Assembly (NCBI GenBank): GCA_002869535.1 | Contig: PKUK01000008.1 | Span: 302,541-366,540 of the forward strand | Direction of reading: 5' to 3' | DNA: 64,000 nucleotides | Source: Arcobacter sp. | GTDB lineage: Bacteria; Campylobacterota; Campylobacteria; Campylobacterales; Arcobacteraceae | Shown here: positions 7,612 through 15,535 of the stretch, one piece after another | How the letters are laid out: each line of letters opens with the position of its first letter | Position numbering within the stretch: the first letter of the stretch is position 1 | Notes under the pieces: model-generated | What the model was told of the DNA's origin: nothing | What the model saw: the letters and a program-made list of their open reading frames with translations, nothing else | Database searches by the model: none | Made by a program: the position numbers and the translations under genes

Positions 7612-8597
7612 TGAGCTATTTAAGAATAGAAAAATTAACAAGCAAGATAGATAATTTCTTGCTTGATAATATAGACCTAACCATAGACAAAAATGAGTAT
7701 TTTGTACTTCTTGGACAAAGTGGTAGTGGAAAGACAAGACTTCTTGAGACAATTGCAGGCTTAAATGAGGGTTCTGGAAGTATATATCATCATGACATTG
7801 ATATAATAAATTTTACTCCTGAAAAAAGAGATGTTGGATTTGTATATCAAGAGTTTGCACTTTTCCCTAATCTAAATGTGGAAGAGAATATACGATTTTC
7901 TGCACGTTATAAAAAAATAGAAAAATCAAAAGAGTTATTTGATGATATAGTAGGTTTTTTAAAGCTTGAAAAATTGCTAAAAAGAGAGATAGAAAACTTA
8001 AGTGGTGGAGAAAAACAGCGTGTTGCTATTGCTAGAGCTTTATTTTCAAGACCAAAGATTTTACTTCTTGATGAACCTTTAAGTGCAATAGATCCAACTT
8101 TTAGAAACTCTATTATGAAAAGTCTTAAAGATATTCATAAAAGATATGATTTAACAACTATTCATGTAACCCATAACTTTAGGGAAGCCTCGTATTTAGC
8201 CGATAAAATTGCTATTTTAATGGAAGGTAAAATTCAACAAGTAGGAAATGCCGAAGAGGTATTAAACAATCCTATAAATATTGATGTTGCAAAATTCTTA
8301 GGATTTAAAAATATTTTTCCAGCTTCTTTTATAGATAACAACTCTTCTTGTGAGTTTTTTTCAGTTGACCCAAATGTAATAAAAGTATCTGTTGAAGATG
8401 AACTTTTTTGTGATTATATTTTTAAAGGTAGACTTGAAGAGTGTATGGGAATAGTTGACCACTATAAACTCTTTGTAAATGTAAACGAACATCAATTTTT
8501 TATAAAAATACTTAAAAGAGATTACGAAGGGTGTTATGCTCACAGTGGAAGTATTATAAATATCGGATTTGACAAAAAGGATATCAGTTTTATATGA
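7611..8597 (+). CDS. wtpC: Tungstate/molybdate ABC transporter, ATP-binding protein
   Basis: A 328-residue ABC ATPase energising oxyanion import. Walker A is GQSGSGKT (residues 35-42), the signature is LSGGEKQR, and Walker B is ILLLDEPLSAID followed by a switch histidine in IHVTHNF. About 100 residues follow the ATPase domain, in the place of the TOBE-type regulatory extension of ModC/WtpC proteins. Its start overlaps the binding-protein stop by one base and its end overlaps the permease start by four (ATGA), so the three are translationally coupled. Confidence 0.92.
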   Translation: MSYLRIEKLTSKIDNFLLDNIDLTIDKNEYFVLLGQSGSGKTRLLETIAGLNEGSGSIYHHDIDIINFTPEKRDVGFVYQEFALFPNLNVEENIRFSARYKKIEKSKELFDDIVGFLKLEKLLKREIENLSGGEKQRVAIARALFSRPKILLLDEPLSAIDPTFRNSIMKSLKDIHKRYDLTTIHVTHNFREASYLADKIAILMEGKIQQVGNAEEVLNNPINIDVAKFLGFKNIFPASFIDNNSSCEFFSVDPNVIKVSVEDELFCDYIFKGRLEECMGIVDHYKLFVNVNEHQFFIKILKRDYEGCYAHSGSIINIGFDKKDISFI

Positions 8598-9364
8598 AAA
8601 GTAAATCGTTTATTATCACCCTAGTAGCTTTAGGATTTATTATTATATTTTTCCTATCTATTCCTATTTTAAAAATGTTTGTTGGCGTTGGAAGTGCAAA
8701 ATTAATAGAGACTATTCAAGATGGAGAAGTTATTGACTCAATCTTACTTACCATGAAAGTATCGGCATGGGCCATGGTTTTCGTACTTTTTACTGGACTT
8801 CCTTTAGCATATATAATTGCGCGATATAACTTTTATGGAAGAAGTCTTTTAGAATCAATAGTAGATATACCTATTATGATTCCTCATACTGCTGCTGGTA
8901 TTGCACTACTTACAACTTTTGGTGATACCATGCTTGGAGATTTTTTTAAGTTTTTTGGCATAGAGTTTGTAGGAACTGAGTATGGGATTATGATTGCTAT
9001 GATGTTTTTATCAGCTCCTTTTTTAATAAACTCTGCAAAAGATGGATTTAGAAAAGTAGATGTAAAACTAGAGAAAGTAGCAAGAACACTAGGGGCAAAC
9101 CCCATATCAGTATTTTTTAGAATCACCATACCAAATGCTAAAAAAGATATTATAAATGGTGCACTTATGATGTGGAGTAGAGGTCTAGGAGAGTTTGGAG
9201 CAGTTGTTATACTTGTATATCATCCTATGACAACACCTGTGCTTATTTTCGATAGATTTAACTCCTATGGACTAAGTTTCTCTGCACCCGTTGCTGCTGT
9301 TATTATTGGGTTTTCTGTTGTTGTATTTTTAATAGTTAGATTTATAACGGGAAGATTAAAATAA
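8594..9364 (+). CDS. wtpB: Tungstate/molybdate ABC transporter, permease
   Basis: A 256-residue inner-membrane permease with about six transmembrane helices. The EAA-type loop that contacts the ATPase is visible as ARTLGANPISVFFRITIPNA, and GALMMWSRGLGEFGAVV is typical of ModB/WtpB permeases. It completes a three-component importer for molybdate or tungstate; the substrate preference cannot be told from sequence. It is the last gene of the operon starting at fdhD. Confidence 0.92.
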   Translation: MKSKSFIITLVALGFIIIFFLSIPILKMFVGVGSAKLIETIQDGEVIDSILLTMKVSAWAMVFVLFTGLPLAYIIARYNFYGRSLLESIVDIPIMIPHTAAGIALLTTFGDTMLGDFFKFFGIEFVGTEYGIMIAMMFLSAPFLINSAKDGFRKVDVKLEKVARTLGANPISVFFRITIPNAKKDIINGALMMWSRGLGEFGAVVILVYHPMTTPVLIFDRFNSYGLSFSAPVAAVIIGFSVVVFLIVRFITGRLK

Positions 9365-9380
9365 AAAAGTTAAAAATAGA

Positions 9381-9386
9381 TATAAT
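9381..9386 (+). promoter_or_regulatory. -10 box for the 64-residue protein gene
   Basis: A perfect TATAAT lies 22 bases before the ATG at 9409, after an A/T-rich stretch, with a strong AAGGAG ribosome binding site between. The small gene therefore appears to have its own promoter separate from the transporter operon. Confidence 0.55.
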
Positions 9387-9408
9387 GTCACAAATTTAAG
9401 GAGAACAA

Positions 9409-9603
9409 ATGTTTATAAAACTAAATGAAAGAGTACATTTAAACCTAAATAGAATCACAAGAACAAAGATTGACCATGTGGAAGATGGTATTCGAGTTAG
9501 ATTTTATGAAGGTAAAGACCAAGTAGCAAAATCAAAAAGATTTGAAACAATTGAAGATGCTAGTAAATGGTTAGAAGAACTTATAAAACCATTTAATAAA
9601 TAA
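9409..9603 (+). CDS. Small conserved-looking protein (64 aa), function unknown
   Basis: A 64-residue soluble protein starting MFIKLNERVHLNLNRI, with alternating beta-like segments and a C-terminal helix (EDASKWLEELIKPF). It has a perfect -10 box, a strong AAGGAG ribosome binding site and a terminator hairpin, which together support a real gene. No family is recognised and no metal-binding or catalytic motif is seen. It lies between the Mo/W transporter and the convergent sulfide dehydrogenase gene. Confidence 0.75.
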   Translation: MFIKLNERVHLNLNRITRTKIDHVEDGIRVRFYEGKDQVAKSKRFETIEDASKWLEELIKPFNK

Positions 9604-9608
9604 AAGAA

Positions 9609-9628
9609 TAAGAGATTTTCATCTCTTA
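9609..9628. terminator. Hairpin terminator between convergent genes
   Basis: Arms TAAGAGAT and ATCTCTTA around TTTC. The T-rich flank is on the minus-strand side, so it best terminates the sulfide dehydrogenase unit, but it may also serve the small gene at 9409. Confidence 0.65.
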
Positions 9629-9640
9629 CTCTACTTTAAC

Positions 9641-10918
9641 CTATCTAAAGATATCTGCCATTTGATTTTTATACCAACCTTCTGCATACTCAGCTTCTTG
9701 TAGTCTAAAATTCGCTTGTGCATTTGATGGACTTAATCCCCCCGCACCTTCTACCGTTACAATTTTATCTTCATGTGCTTCATAAACTGCAGCAACAGAA
9801 ATTCCATAAGTTGGAGAGAGTAAACTATAACAAGTATTTGCAAGTTTTGGAGGATTTATTATTGGCTGATTTGCTAAAACCCTTGAGATTTGCAATGCAG
9901 CAATTTTTCCTTGTGAGTTTGCAGAAAATCCTGATTTTGGCATTTTTGTAGCTATTGAAGCATCACCAATCACATAAACATCTTTTACTAATTTAGATTC
10001 AAAAGTTTTTGTATTTACAGGACACCAGTCACCTTTTGTAAGTCCAGAGTTAAATGCCAACTCCCCAGCTTTTTGTTGTGGAATATAGTTTAATACATCT
10101 GCTTTAACTTCTTCATCTTCAGTTGTTACAACATTTGTTTTTGGATTTACAGATAGAACTTTTCCTCCAAACTCAGCACTTCTCCACTCAATCATATCTG
10201 GATAGAGTTTTTCCCAACCCTCTTGAAATAAGCCTTGTTTTGAGAACTTGTTTTTTTGGTCTAAAATTACAATCTTAGAATTAGGCTTATGATTTTTTAA
10301 ATAATGTGCAACCAAAGATACTCTTTCATAAGGACCAGGAGGACATCTAAAAGGATTTGCAGGAGCTACCATTACAAAAGTCCCACCATCTTTCATATTT
10401 TCAAGTTGTTTTCTTAAAAGTTCAGTTTGAGAACCTGCTTTATAAGCATGAGGGGCAAGAAGTTCTGAGCCTTTTTCATAACCTTTTTCATACTTAAAAT
10501 CAATACCTGGAGATACTATTGCTTTAGTATAAGGTATGATTTTCCCACTTTCTAAAATAACACTATTTGTTGCACCATCAACTTTTTTTACTTTTTCATG
10601 CAATACTATAACTTTGTATTTACTCTCTAAAGTTTTATAATCATGTTTTATAAAATCCATATCATTTATTCCTGCAATTACAGTATTACTAAATGGACAA
10701 GTATAATACTCTTTGTTTTGTTCTATCAAAACAACTTCTGTTTGGGGAGAGAATTTTTTGAGATATTTAGCAGCAGTTGCACCACCAAAACCACCTCCAA
10801 CTATTACAACTCTTTTTTTATCAGCAGGAAAAGAAAGAGAAGTCATACCATTACATGCAGCAAAAGAGAGTGCAGTTGTTCCTAAAAGTATTTTGTTAAA
10901 ATTTCTTCTATTCATCAT
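9641..10918 (-). CDS. fccB: Sulfide dehydrogenase flavoprotein subunit (FccB/SoxF family)
   Basis: A 425-residue exported FAD protein of the flavocytochrome c sulfide dehydrogenase family, which oxidises sulfide and passes electrons to a cytochrome c partner. A twin-arginine signal begins the protein (NRRNFNKILLG), with a Cys22 after SFAA that could also be a weak lipobox. The FAD-binding GGGFGG is at residues 41-46. Cys192 (FRCPPGP) and Cys299 (GDWCPVN) are candidates for the redox-active disulfide, and YYTCPFSN contains another conserved Cys. Two adjacent ATGs (10918 and 10915) are possible starts. The cytochrome gene lies just upstream on the same strand. Confidence 0.88.
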   Translation of the reverse strand: MMNRRNFNKILLGTTALSFAACNGMTSLSFPADKKRVVIVGGGFGGATAAKYLKKFSPQTEVVLIEQNKEYYTCPFSNTVIAGINDMDFIKHDYKTLESKYKVIVLHEKVKKVDGATNSVILESGKIIPYTKAIVSPGIDFKYEKGYEKGSELLAPHAYKAGSQTELLRKQLENMKDGGTFVMVAPANPFRCPPGPYERVSLVAHYLKNHKPNSKIVILDQKNKFSKQGLFQEGWEKLYPDMIEWRSAEFGGKVLSVNPKTNVVTTEDEEVKADVLNYIPQQKAGELAFNSGLTKGDWCPVNTKTFESKLVKDVYVIGDASIATKMPKSGFSANSQGKIAALQISRVLANQPIINPPKLANTCYSLLSPTYGISVAAVYEAHEDKIVTVEGAGGLSPSNAQANFRLQEAEYAEGWYKNQMADIFR

Positions 10919-10930
10919 AATAATATCCTT

Positions 10931-11227
10931 TTATCTTTCAACATTAGAAAAATAATAAGCAATTTGCTCTAATTCTTCATCCGTAAAACCTTTTGCATGT
11001 TTTTGCATCATAGTTTCAACTCTTTTTCCATTTTTATAATCCAATAATATTTGGTAAAGACTAGCTTTGCCCATACCAGCTATATATGGAGTGATAGCTT
11101 CTGATTTACCATCTGTCCCATGACATGAGGCACAAGATAATGACAACATCTGACCTCGAATAGGATCATATTCAGCTGCATATGTTAAGCTGTACAAAAA
11201 GACCAGTAAAAGCGCAATTTTTTTCAT
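10931..11227 (-). CDS. fccA: Class I cytochrome c, partner of the sulfide dehydrogenase
   Basis: A 98-residue periplasmic monohaem cytochrome c. A signal peptide covers residues 1-18, the haem-binding CASCH is at 32-36, and methionines in VETMMQKHAKGF can supply the distal ligand. It is transcribed just ahead of the FccB-type flavoprotein, with a 12-base gap, forming an FccAB-type pair. A good AAAGGGGAG ribosome binding site precedes the ATG. Confidence 0.88.
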   Translation of the reverse strand: MKKIALLLVFLYSLTYAAEYDPIRGQMLSLSCASCHGTDGKSEAITPYIAGMGKASLYQILLDYKNGKRVETMMQKHAKGFTDEELEQIAYYFSNVER

Positions 11228-11386
11228 TTTCTCCCCTTTTATGTAAAAATTATGTAAGTAAAATATAATATTTCTATTAAACTAAAATTTAGCTTAAAAT
11301 ATCACACCATTTTCATACTGTTATCATAAAAATCTTACATGCTATGGCTAAAATGATTTTTGAATATAAATATAAGGATAGAGACA

Positions 11387-11830
11387 ATGATTTCAAAAAT
11401 TGCGAAAATAGGTTTAGGTTTAGGGCTTTGTATGACATTAAGTTTTGCTACAACTTCAGATGAAGCAAAGACATTTGTTGAAAAAGGTGCACAACTTTGT
11501 GCAGATAAAGGTGTTGATGCATGTTTAAAAGCATTTAACGTTAAAGAAGGTGAATTTGTTCAAGGTGAACTTTATATCTTCGCTTATGATTTTAAGGGTA
11601 CTGTACAAGCATTTGGTGGAAAACCAGTAATGGTAGGTAAAAACCTTATTAATGTAAAAGGTGCAGGTGGTAAAATGGTTATTCAAGAGTTAATTGAAAC
11701 TGCAAAAACTGGTGAGGGATGGGTAGATTATAAATGGTCTAATCCTACAACTAAAAAAATTGCAGATAAAACATCTTATGTTAAAAAAATCAATGATAAC
11801 TTGTGGATTGGTGCAGGATATTATAAATAA
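11387..11830 (+). CDS. Secreted single-Cache-domain protein
   Basis: A 147-residue protein with a signal peptide (residues 1 to about 22, ending LSFA) followed by one Cache-type sensor fold: AKTFVEKGAQ, the central LYIFAYDFKGTVQAFGG and the C-terminal NLWIGAGYYK are typical. Free-standing Cache proteins bind small ligands in the periplasm; the ligand here is unknown. The ATG at 11387 is preferred over one at 11360 because AAGGATAGAGACA precedes it and the signal peptide starts there. A terminator hairpin follows, so it is probably monocistronic and divergent from the cytochrome. Confidence 0.82.
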   Translation: MISKIAKIGLGLGLCMTLSFATTSDEAKTFVEKGAQLCADKGVDACLKAFNVKEGEFVQGELYIFAYDFKGTVQAFGGKPVMVGKNLINVKGAGGKMVIQELIETAKTGEGWVDYKWSNPTTKKIADKTSYVKKINDNLWIGAGYYK

Positions 11831-11839
11831 TAATTAAAT

Positions 11840-11857
11840 GGCTTCTTTAGTGAAGCC
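11840..11857. terminator. Hairpin terminator between the Cache and MOSC genes
   Basis: Arms GGCTTC and GAAGCC around TTTAGT, followed by TTTTAATTA on the plus strand. It lies just after the Cache-domain gene and ahead of the convergent MOSC gene's stop, and can serve both. Confidence 0.75.
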
Positions 11858-11863
11858 TTTTAA

Positions 11864-12334
11864 TTACAATACTTCAATCTGACAGTTTAAGTCTATACTT
11901 CCACCCTTAATAATTTCAGCTCTAAGTCCTGCTTTATGTACCATCTGAGTCAATGTTTTTTGTTCAGCTAGTTTATCAGCTAGATATTTACAAGGCTCAC
12001 AAAGTCTAATACCTTTTAAAATAACTTCACCTATTTGAAACTCTTTATCAACTAGTGAGTTTAAATCACAATTAGAAACAACAATATTTCGTCTAAAATC
12101 TTCAGGTGTAATTGAAAGATTATGTTCTTCATTTAATGCATTTATATTTTCAATCTCTATTAAAGTAACATCTCTATCAGGCTCAACTGTACCTTTGTTT
12201 GAAAATGTCCCTTCTTGATTATAATATCTATCTCCAAATATACCTTTACCAACTTCTAAAACCACTTGGTTTACATTTTGCATAGAACTTTCAATACTTT
12301 TTGAAATAAGAAGATTTGATATTTTTCCCGACAT
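11864..12334 (-). CDS. MOSC domain protein
   Basis: A 156-residue MOSC protein. The fold is related to the C-terminal domain of Moco sulfurases and carries sulfur or binds molybdenum cofactor. Visible landmarks are GIFGDRYYN, VTLIEIENI, DFRRNIVVS and the cysteine motif LCEPCKYL that holds the conserved MOSC Cys. It is single-domain and cytoplasmic. A link to the nearby molybdenum genes is plausible but it has its own transcription unit. Confidence 0.85.
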   Translation of the reverse strand: MSGKISNLLISKSIESSMQNVNQVVLEVGKGIFGDRYYNQEGTFSNKGTVEPDRDVTLIEIENINALNEEHNLSITPEDFRRNIVVSNCDLNSLVDKEFQIGEVILKGIRLCEPCKYLADKLAEQKTLTQMVHKAGLRAEIIKGGSIDLNCQIEVL

Positions 12335-12424
12335 GGTGTTTCCTTTTTTTCTTTTGATTATAGCTTAATAATATAACTAGTTACTGAACTTTTAAAATTT
12401 CTCTCTTGAAGAGGTAAACCTCTC

Positions 12425-12527
12425 CGCTCTTTTCTTCTTTGATGGCAAAGAAGAAACAAGAAAGCCACCAGACGAGTTGATGAAGTCAAAGATTCCCTCC
12501 CAGTTCTAAATTTATTTTCTAGTCTGC
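12425..12527 (-). repeat. Dispersed hairpin repeat, copy A
   Basis: Read on the minus strand, this copy runs GCAGA, an A-rich spacer, GGGAGGG, CTTTGA, ACTCGTCTGGTGG and then an 11-bp hairpin (TTTCTTCTTTG, loop CCAT, CAAAGAAGAAA; plus-strand 12431-12456). The same order of blocks occurs in copy B at 12843-12942. It resembles short intergenic repeats found in many copies in some genomes. Confidence 0.7.
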
Positions 12528-12534
12528 GAGACTC

Positions 12535-12567
12535 ATAAAAAAGAGTGAGTTTATCACTCTTTTTTAT
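12535..12567. terminator. Long perfect bidirectional terminator-like hairpin
   Basis: Fourteen-base perfect arms ATAAAAAAGAGTGA and TCACTCTTTTTTAT around GTTTA. The A-tract/T-tract symmetry is typical of a bidirectional intrinsic terminator. No gene end is nearby (the MOSC gene starts about 200 bases away), so it may be a relic of a lost gene or part of the repeat element. Confidence 0.65.
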
Positions 12568-12842
12568 TTCAAACATGTCCTCGACTTTTTCCGAAAAAAA
12601 TTTAAAACTACTCGGCTTCATCAAAGTCTGGGAAGAAAGAAAGTTCAAACTATCATTTATAAATTTAGCATATATAAGTTACAAGTCTAAACAAATCAAA
12701 AATACAATGTCCTTATCCCACCTTTTATCTCCAACATTTGCAAAAGCCGAACGTTTATTTTTTTCTTTTCTAAACAAGGTTGGCAACTGTTTGAGTGTTT
12801 AAAAGTTCCTAAATGGAAGTTTTAATAAGCGAGTTTTGCCAA

Positions 12843-12942
12843 GCAGAAAAGATAAAAATAATAAGTGAGGGTACCCAAAGGGCTTTGAAACTCTGTTGGT
12901 GGTTTTGCTTACTTTGTCCACACAAAGTAAGAGAAAGGGAAT
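12843..12942 (+). repeat. Dispersed hairpin repeat, copy B
   Basis: On the plus strand it runs GCAGA, an A-rich spacer, GTGAGGG, CTTTGA, ACTCTGTTGGTGG and then a 10-bp hairpin CTTACTTTGT, CCAC, ACAAAGTAAG (12908-12931). Block order and the GGTGG-plus-hairpin layout match copy A in opposite orientation, while the stem sequences differ by compensating changes, so hairpin structure appears conserved. Confidence 0.7.
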
Positions 12943-13008
12943 ACCTTTAGGTGTTTATGATAAATATTTTTAATTAAATAGTCAAATAATTGTCCTATAC
13001 TCGAAACT

Positions 13009-14808
13009 TTAATCAGCAAGCTCTAAAAAGTCATTGAACATTTCTGTAAATTCATATTTATCAATACCATCAATATTATATTTTTCTACTTCTCTAATTT
13101 GTTCTACATTCATTCTAACCCAGTAATCTTCTAATACATTGGTTCTTCTAGTACCTTTTTCTTGACTAATCAATATCTTTGCATCATCTAAATCAGTGAA
13201 ACTAAATGTACTTCCTGCTTCTAAGTCTAAACAATCTAAATGTACATAATTTTCAGGCTCTCGCTTACGAGTTAAATAAGCTTTTACACCATCATTATGA
13301 AGTTCACATTGTTTTGCTATGTTCTGTGCTTCTTCTGCTGTTCCTTTATCAGAATCTAATAAAACACAATATGGAATATCAAATTGATTAGCCAATTGCA
13401 TGGTTCGCCAATGCTTAATATTTCCACATCCCCCAATTGGTACAATAGCTATCCTTTTTTCAATAAAAGTATGTGCTATATAACCTGCATTTTTCAATTG
13501 TTCGGCTGTATGATTAATAAATGTCACATCACCTTTCCCTTCAACTAAGAGTAATGCTTTAGCACTTTTAGAAATTGGGTCAGCAAGGATTCCTAATGTA
13601 TCAGCAATTTTTTCAAATATCTCATCTGTTCCATATTCAATATTATTATTTTCAATAAAACGTAAACTTTCTAATGGTAATAATCCAGCTAAAGCTGGAG
13701 TGTGTGTTGTTAGAATAATTTGACTATTTGATGTATTGGATAACTCTAAAAAAGCATTGATAAGCATTTCTTGATGGTCGGGGTGTTGAGATGTTTCAGG
13801 CTCTTCAAATGCAAATATCACCTCATTTGTATTATTAGCATTTCTTCTTCGTTCTGCTTCCGCTCTAAAGAAGTTTAATAATATTAATCTTCGAACACCA
13901 CTCCCTCTTTTATTAATTGAAATATTATCATCTGATTTAATGGATAATTTAAATTGTGAATCAAATTTTGGTTCAGCTTTAAACTCTGGCACTAACTGGC
14001 TTGCAAGTTCAGGAGACATTTCTTGCAATTTAGCAAGAGTTCTATTCGCGGTTTCAATTGCTTTATTTTTTACTTGTGTTCTTATATGTTCAAGTTCAGT
14101 TGCTAATTCAGATAATGCTTGTTGAACAGCTATTTTCATGGGGTCAACAACTTCTTTGTCATCATCCGTACTTTGTCTATCTGATTGAAACAATGCAAAA
14201 AGTGGTAAATAGTTTTTAATAGATTCATATACTTTTTTAGAGTCTTCCTTGTCAACTAAGAGTTCAGTATGACTTAATCCAAGATTTGGAAAGTTTGCTA
14301 ATATTGCTTGTCTAATTGAAGTGTTAATTGAAGCATTATATAATGTTTCATCAATATTTAGAGATATTGCTCTCGCTCTTAATTCGTTTCTTTTTAAGGT
14401 AAGTAAATCATCTGCATTTTCTACAGTTGGATGATTACATACAATATATATATTTTCTTTTGGTTTTGCAATAGTAGCAACAAATACTTTTTTAATTTCT
14501 AGTTTACCATTTATATTTAATAAGTGTTCATCTAATAGTGTTGTTGGCTGTGTAGCATCAATTATTATTTGTGCAGGTAAATCAGAAAATATACATGTGA
14601 TTTCAATTTGATTAGAAGTAGCATTTATATTGAGGTCATCTTTTTCACAAGTTACTTGTTTGTTATTAAAAAAAATTTCTAAAGCTTCTAGTACTGTAGT
14701 TTTACCGGCATCATTTTTACCTATTAAAGCAGTTAAATTAGATATAGGAATTGTTATTTCATTTCTATACCCTCTAAAATTTTTTATTTTTACAGCATCT
14801 AGTTTCAT
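13009..14808 (-). CDS. OLD-family ATP-dependent nuclease (AAA ATPase plus TOPRIM domain)
   Basis: A 599-residue OLD (overcoming lysogenisation defect) family protein. The N-terminal ABC/SMC-like ATPase shows Walker A GKNDAGKTT (residues 30-38), a Walker B region FAFEEPETSQHP and a histidine switch TTHTPAL. The C-terminal TOPRIM nuclease shows LLVEGKGDV and LLDSDKG metal-binding acids. OLD proteins are known in anti-phage defence, either alone (class 1) or with a UvrD-like helicase (class 2, Gabija). No helicase gene is next to it, so class 1 is likely. It is flanked by AT-rich noncoding DNA and repeats, consistent with an accessory insertion. Confidence 0.9.
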   Translation of the reverse strand: MKLDAVKIKNFRGYRNEITIPISNLTALIGKNDAGKTTVLEALEIFFNNKQVTCEKDDLNINATSNQIEITCIFSDLPAQIIIDATQPTTLLDEHLLNINGKLEIKKVFVATIAKPKENIYIVCNHPTVENADDLLTLKRNELRARAISLNIDETLYNASINTSIRQAILANFPNLGLSHTELLVDKEDSKKVYESIKNYLPLFALFQSDRQSTDDDKEVVDPMKIAVQQALSELATELEHIRTQVKNKAIETANRTLAKLQEMSPELASQLVPEFKAEPKFDSQFKLSIKSDDNISINKRGSGVRRLILLNFFRAEAERRRNANNTNEVIFAFEEPETSQHPDHQEMLINAFLELSNTSNSQIILTTHTPALAGLLPLESLRFIENNNIEYGTDEIFEKIADTLGILADPISKSAKALLLVEGKGDVTFINHTAEQLKNAGYIAHTFIEKRIAIVPIGGCGNIKHWRTMQLANQFDIPYCVLLDSDKGTAEEAQNIAKQCELHNDGVKAYLTRKREPENYVHLDCLDLEAGSTFSFTDLDDAKILISQEKGTRRTNVLEDYWVRMNVEQIREVEKYNIDGIDKYEFTEMFNDFLELAD

Positions 14809-15026
14809 TTAATTCACTTATCTCTAATGTATGTAACTATTGATTAATGATTTATTTTATATAAAATAACCTTAATGTAATGACATTATTTGTTGCTTTA
14901 TTGTGATATATTAACAACTTTATATAGACTATTATTTAAATTTTTAATATATGTTTTGACTTATATTTATCAAACAAAACACCCACCCTATTTTCTTAAC
15001 CCAACATAAAAAAGAAAAACTATACA

Positions 15027-15045
15027 ATAATGATAATGAATATTA
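15027..15045. promoter_or_regulatory. Fur-box-like sequence upstream of the DoxX gene
   Basis: ATAATGATAATGAATATTA resembles the classical Fur consensus GATAATGATAATCATTATC at about 14 of 19 positions by eye. It lies some 25 bases upstream of the TATAAT at 15070. In an AT-rich genome the match could be chance. Confidence 0.35.
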
Positions 15046-15069
15046 ATATATATTAAAGGTATAGAAAAG

Positions 15070-15075
15070 TATAAT
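15070..15075 (+). promoter_or_regulatory. -10 box for the DoxX gene
   Basis: A perfect TATAAT 18 bases before the ATG at 15094, followed by the AAAAGGAATAAT ribosome binding site region. Confidence 0.5.
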
Positions 15076-15093
15076 TTCAAAAAAAGGAATAAT

Positions 15094-15513
15094 ATGACAA
15101 AAACAATTGAATTAATTAGAATCTCTTTAGGGATAATCTTTTTATGGTATGGAATCCTAAAATTCTTCCCTAACCTAAGCCCCGCAGAAGTACTAGCCAC
15201 TAAAACTATAGATATACTCTTCTTTGGACTAATACCTGAAACACTATCTATAAAGTTATTGGCTATATGGGAAGTTTGTATTGGACTTGGATTTATATTT
15301 GGAGTTTATACTAGATTTATCGTAGCTATATTTTTAACGCATATGCTGTTTACATTTACCCCACTATTTTTATTGCCTGAGCTTTCATTTACACAAGCTC
15401 CTTATGCCTTTACACTTGTGGGACAATATATTGTAAAAAATATTATATTTATTTTAGCAGGTGTACTTATCTATCAAAATACAAAAAAAGCACCAAAAGA
15501 GGCCTTGATTTAA
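15094..15513 (+). CDS. DoxX-family membrane protein
   Basis: A 139-residue protein with four predicted membrane helices (about residues 5-22, 48-70, 75-95 and 108-128). The pattern RISLGIIFLWYGILKF at the start and GLGFIFGVYTR fit the DoxX/DoxD-like family of small membrane proteins, which have been tied to redox or oxidative-stress functions in some bacteria. The exact role here is unknown. It has its own promoter and ends at a terminator shared with the convergent PPOX gene. Confidence 0.75.
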   Translation: MTKTIELIRISLGIIFLWYGILKFFPNLSPAEVLATKTIDILFFGLIPETLSIKLLAIWEVCIGLGFIFGVYTRFIVAIFLTHMLFTFTPLFLLPELSFTQAPYAFTLVGQYIVKNIIFILAGVLIYQNTKKAPKEALI

Positions 15514-15535
15514 AAGAGAGTTTTCTCTCTTTTAA
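15510..15535. terminator. Bidirectional terminator between the DoxX and PPOX genes
   Basis: Eleven-base arms TTAAAAGAGAG and CTCTCTTTTAA around TTTT, overlapping both stop-codon regions of the convergent genes. Confidence 0.8.

Larger units (their letters stand above)
12335..13008. other. 674-bp stretch without a convincing gene, carrying related hairpin repeats
   Basis: Apparent frames here cross repeats and hairpins, lack ribosome binding sites and resemble no protein I know. The region contains two related repeat copies in opposite orientation and a long perfect terminator-like hairpin. It separates the MOSC gene from the OLD nuclease gene and looks like accessory or insertion-scar DNA. 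Confidence 0.7.

Noticed and set aside
12521-12533. AGTCTGCGAGACT as a tRNA or tmRNA remnant
   Set aside because: Only a 5-bp stem with a GCG loop; no CCA end, T-loop or other tRNA feature.
12358-12648. Minus-strand ORF of 96 codons in the repeat region
   Set aside because: It crosses hairpin repeat A and the long terminator hairpin, has no ribosome binding site and no family-like sequence.
12545-12802. Plus-strand ORF of 85 codons in the repeat region
   Set aside because: It begins inside the terminator hairpin, lacks a ribosome binding site and resembles no protein.
14988-15200. Minus-strand ORF across the DoxX promoter
   Set aside because: It covers the promoter and 5' end of the well-supported DoxX gene and has no ribosome binding site.
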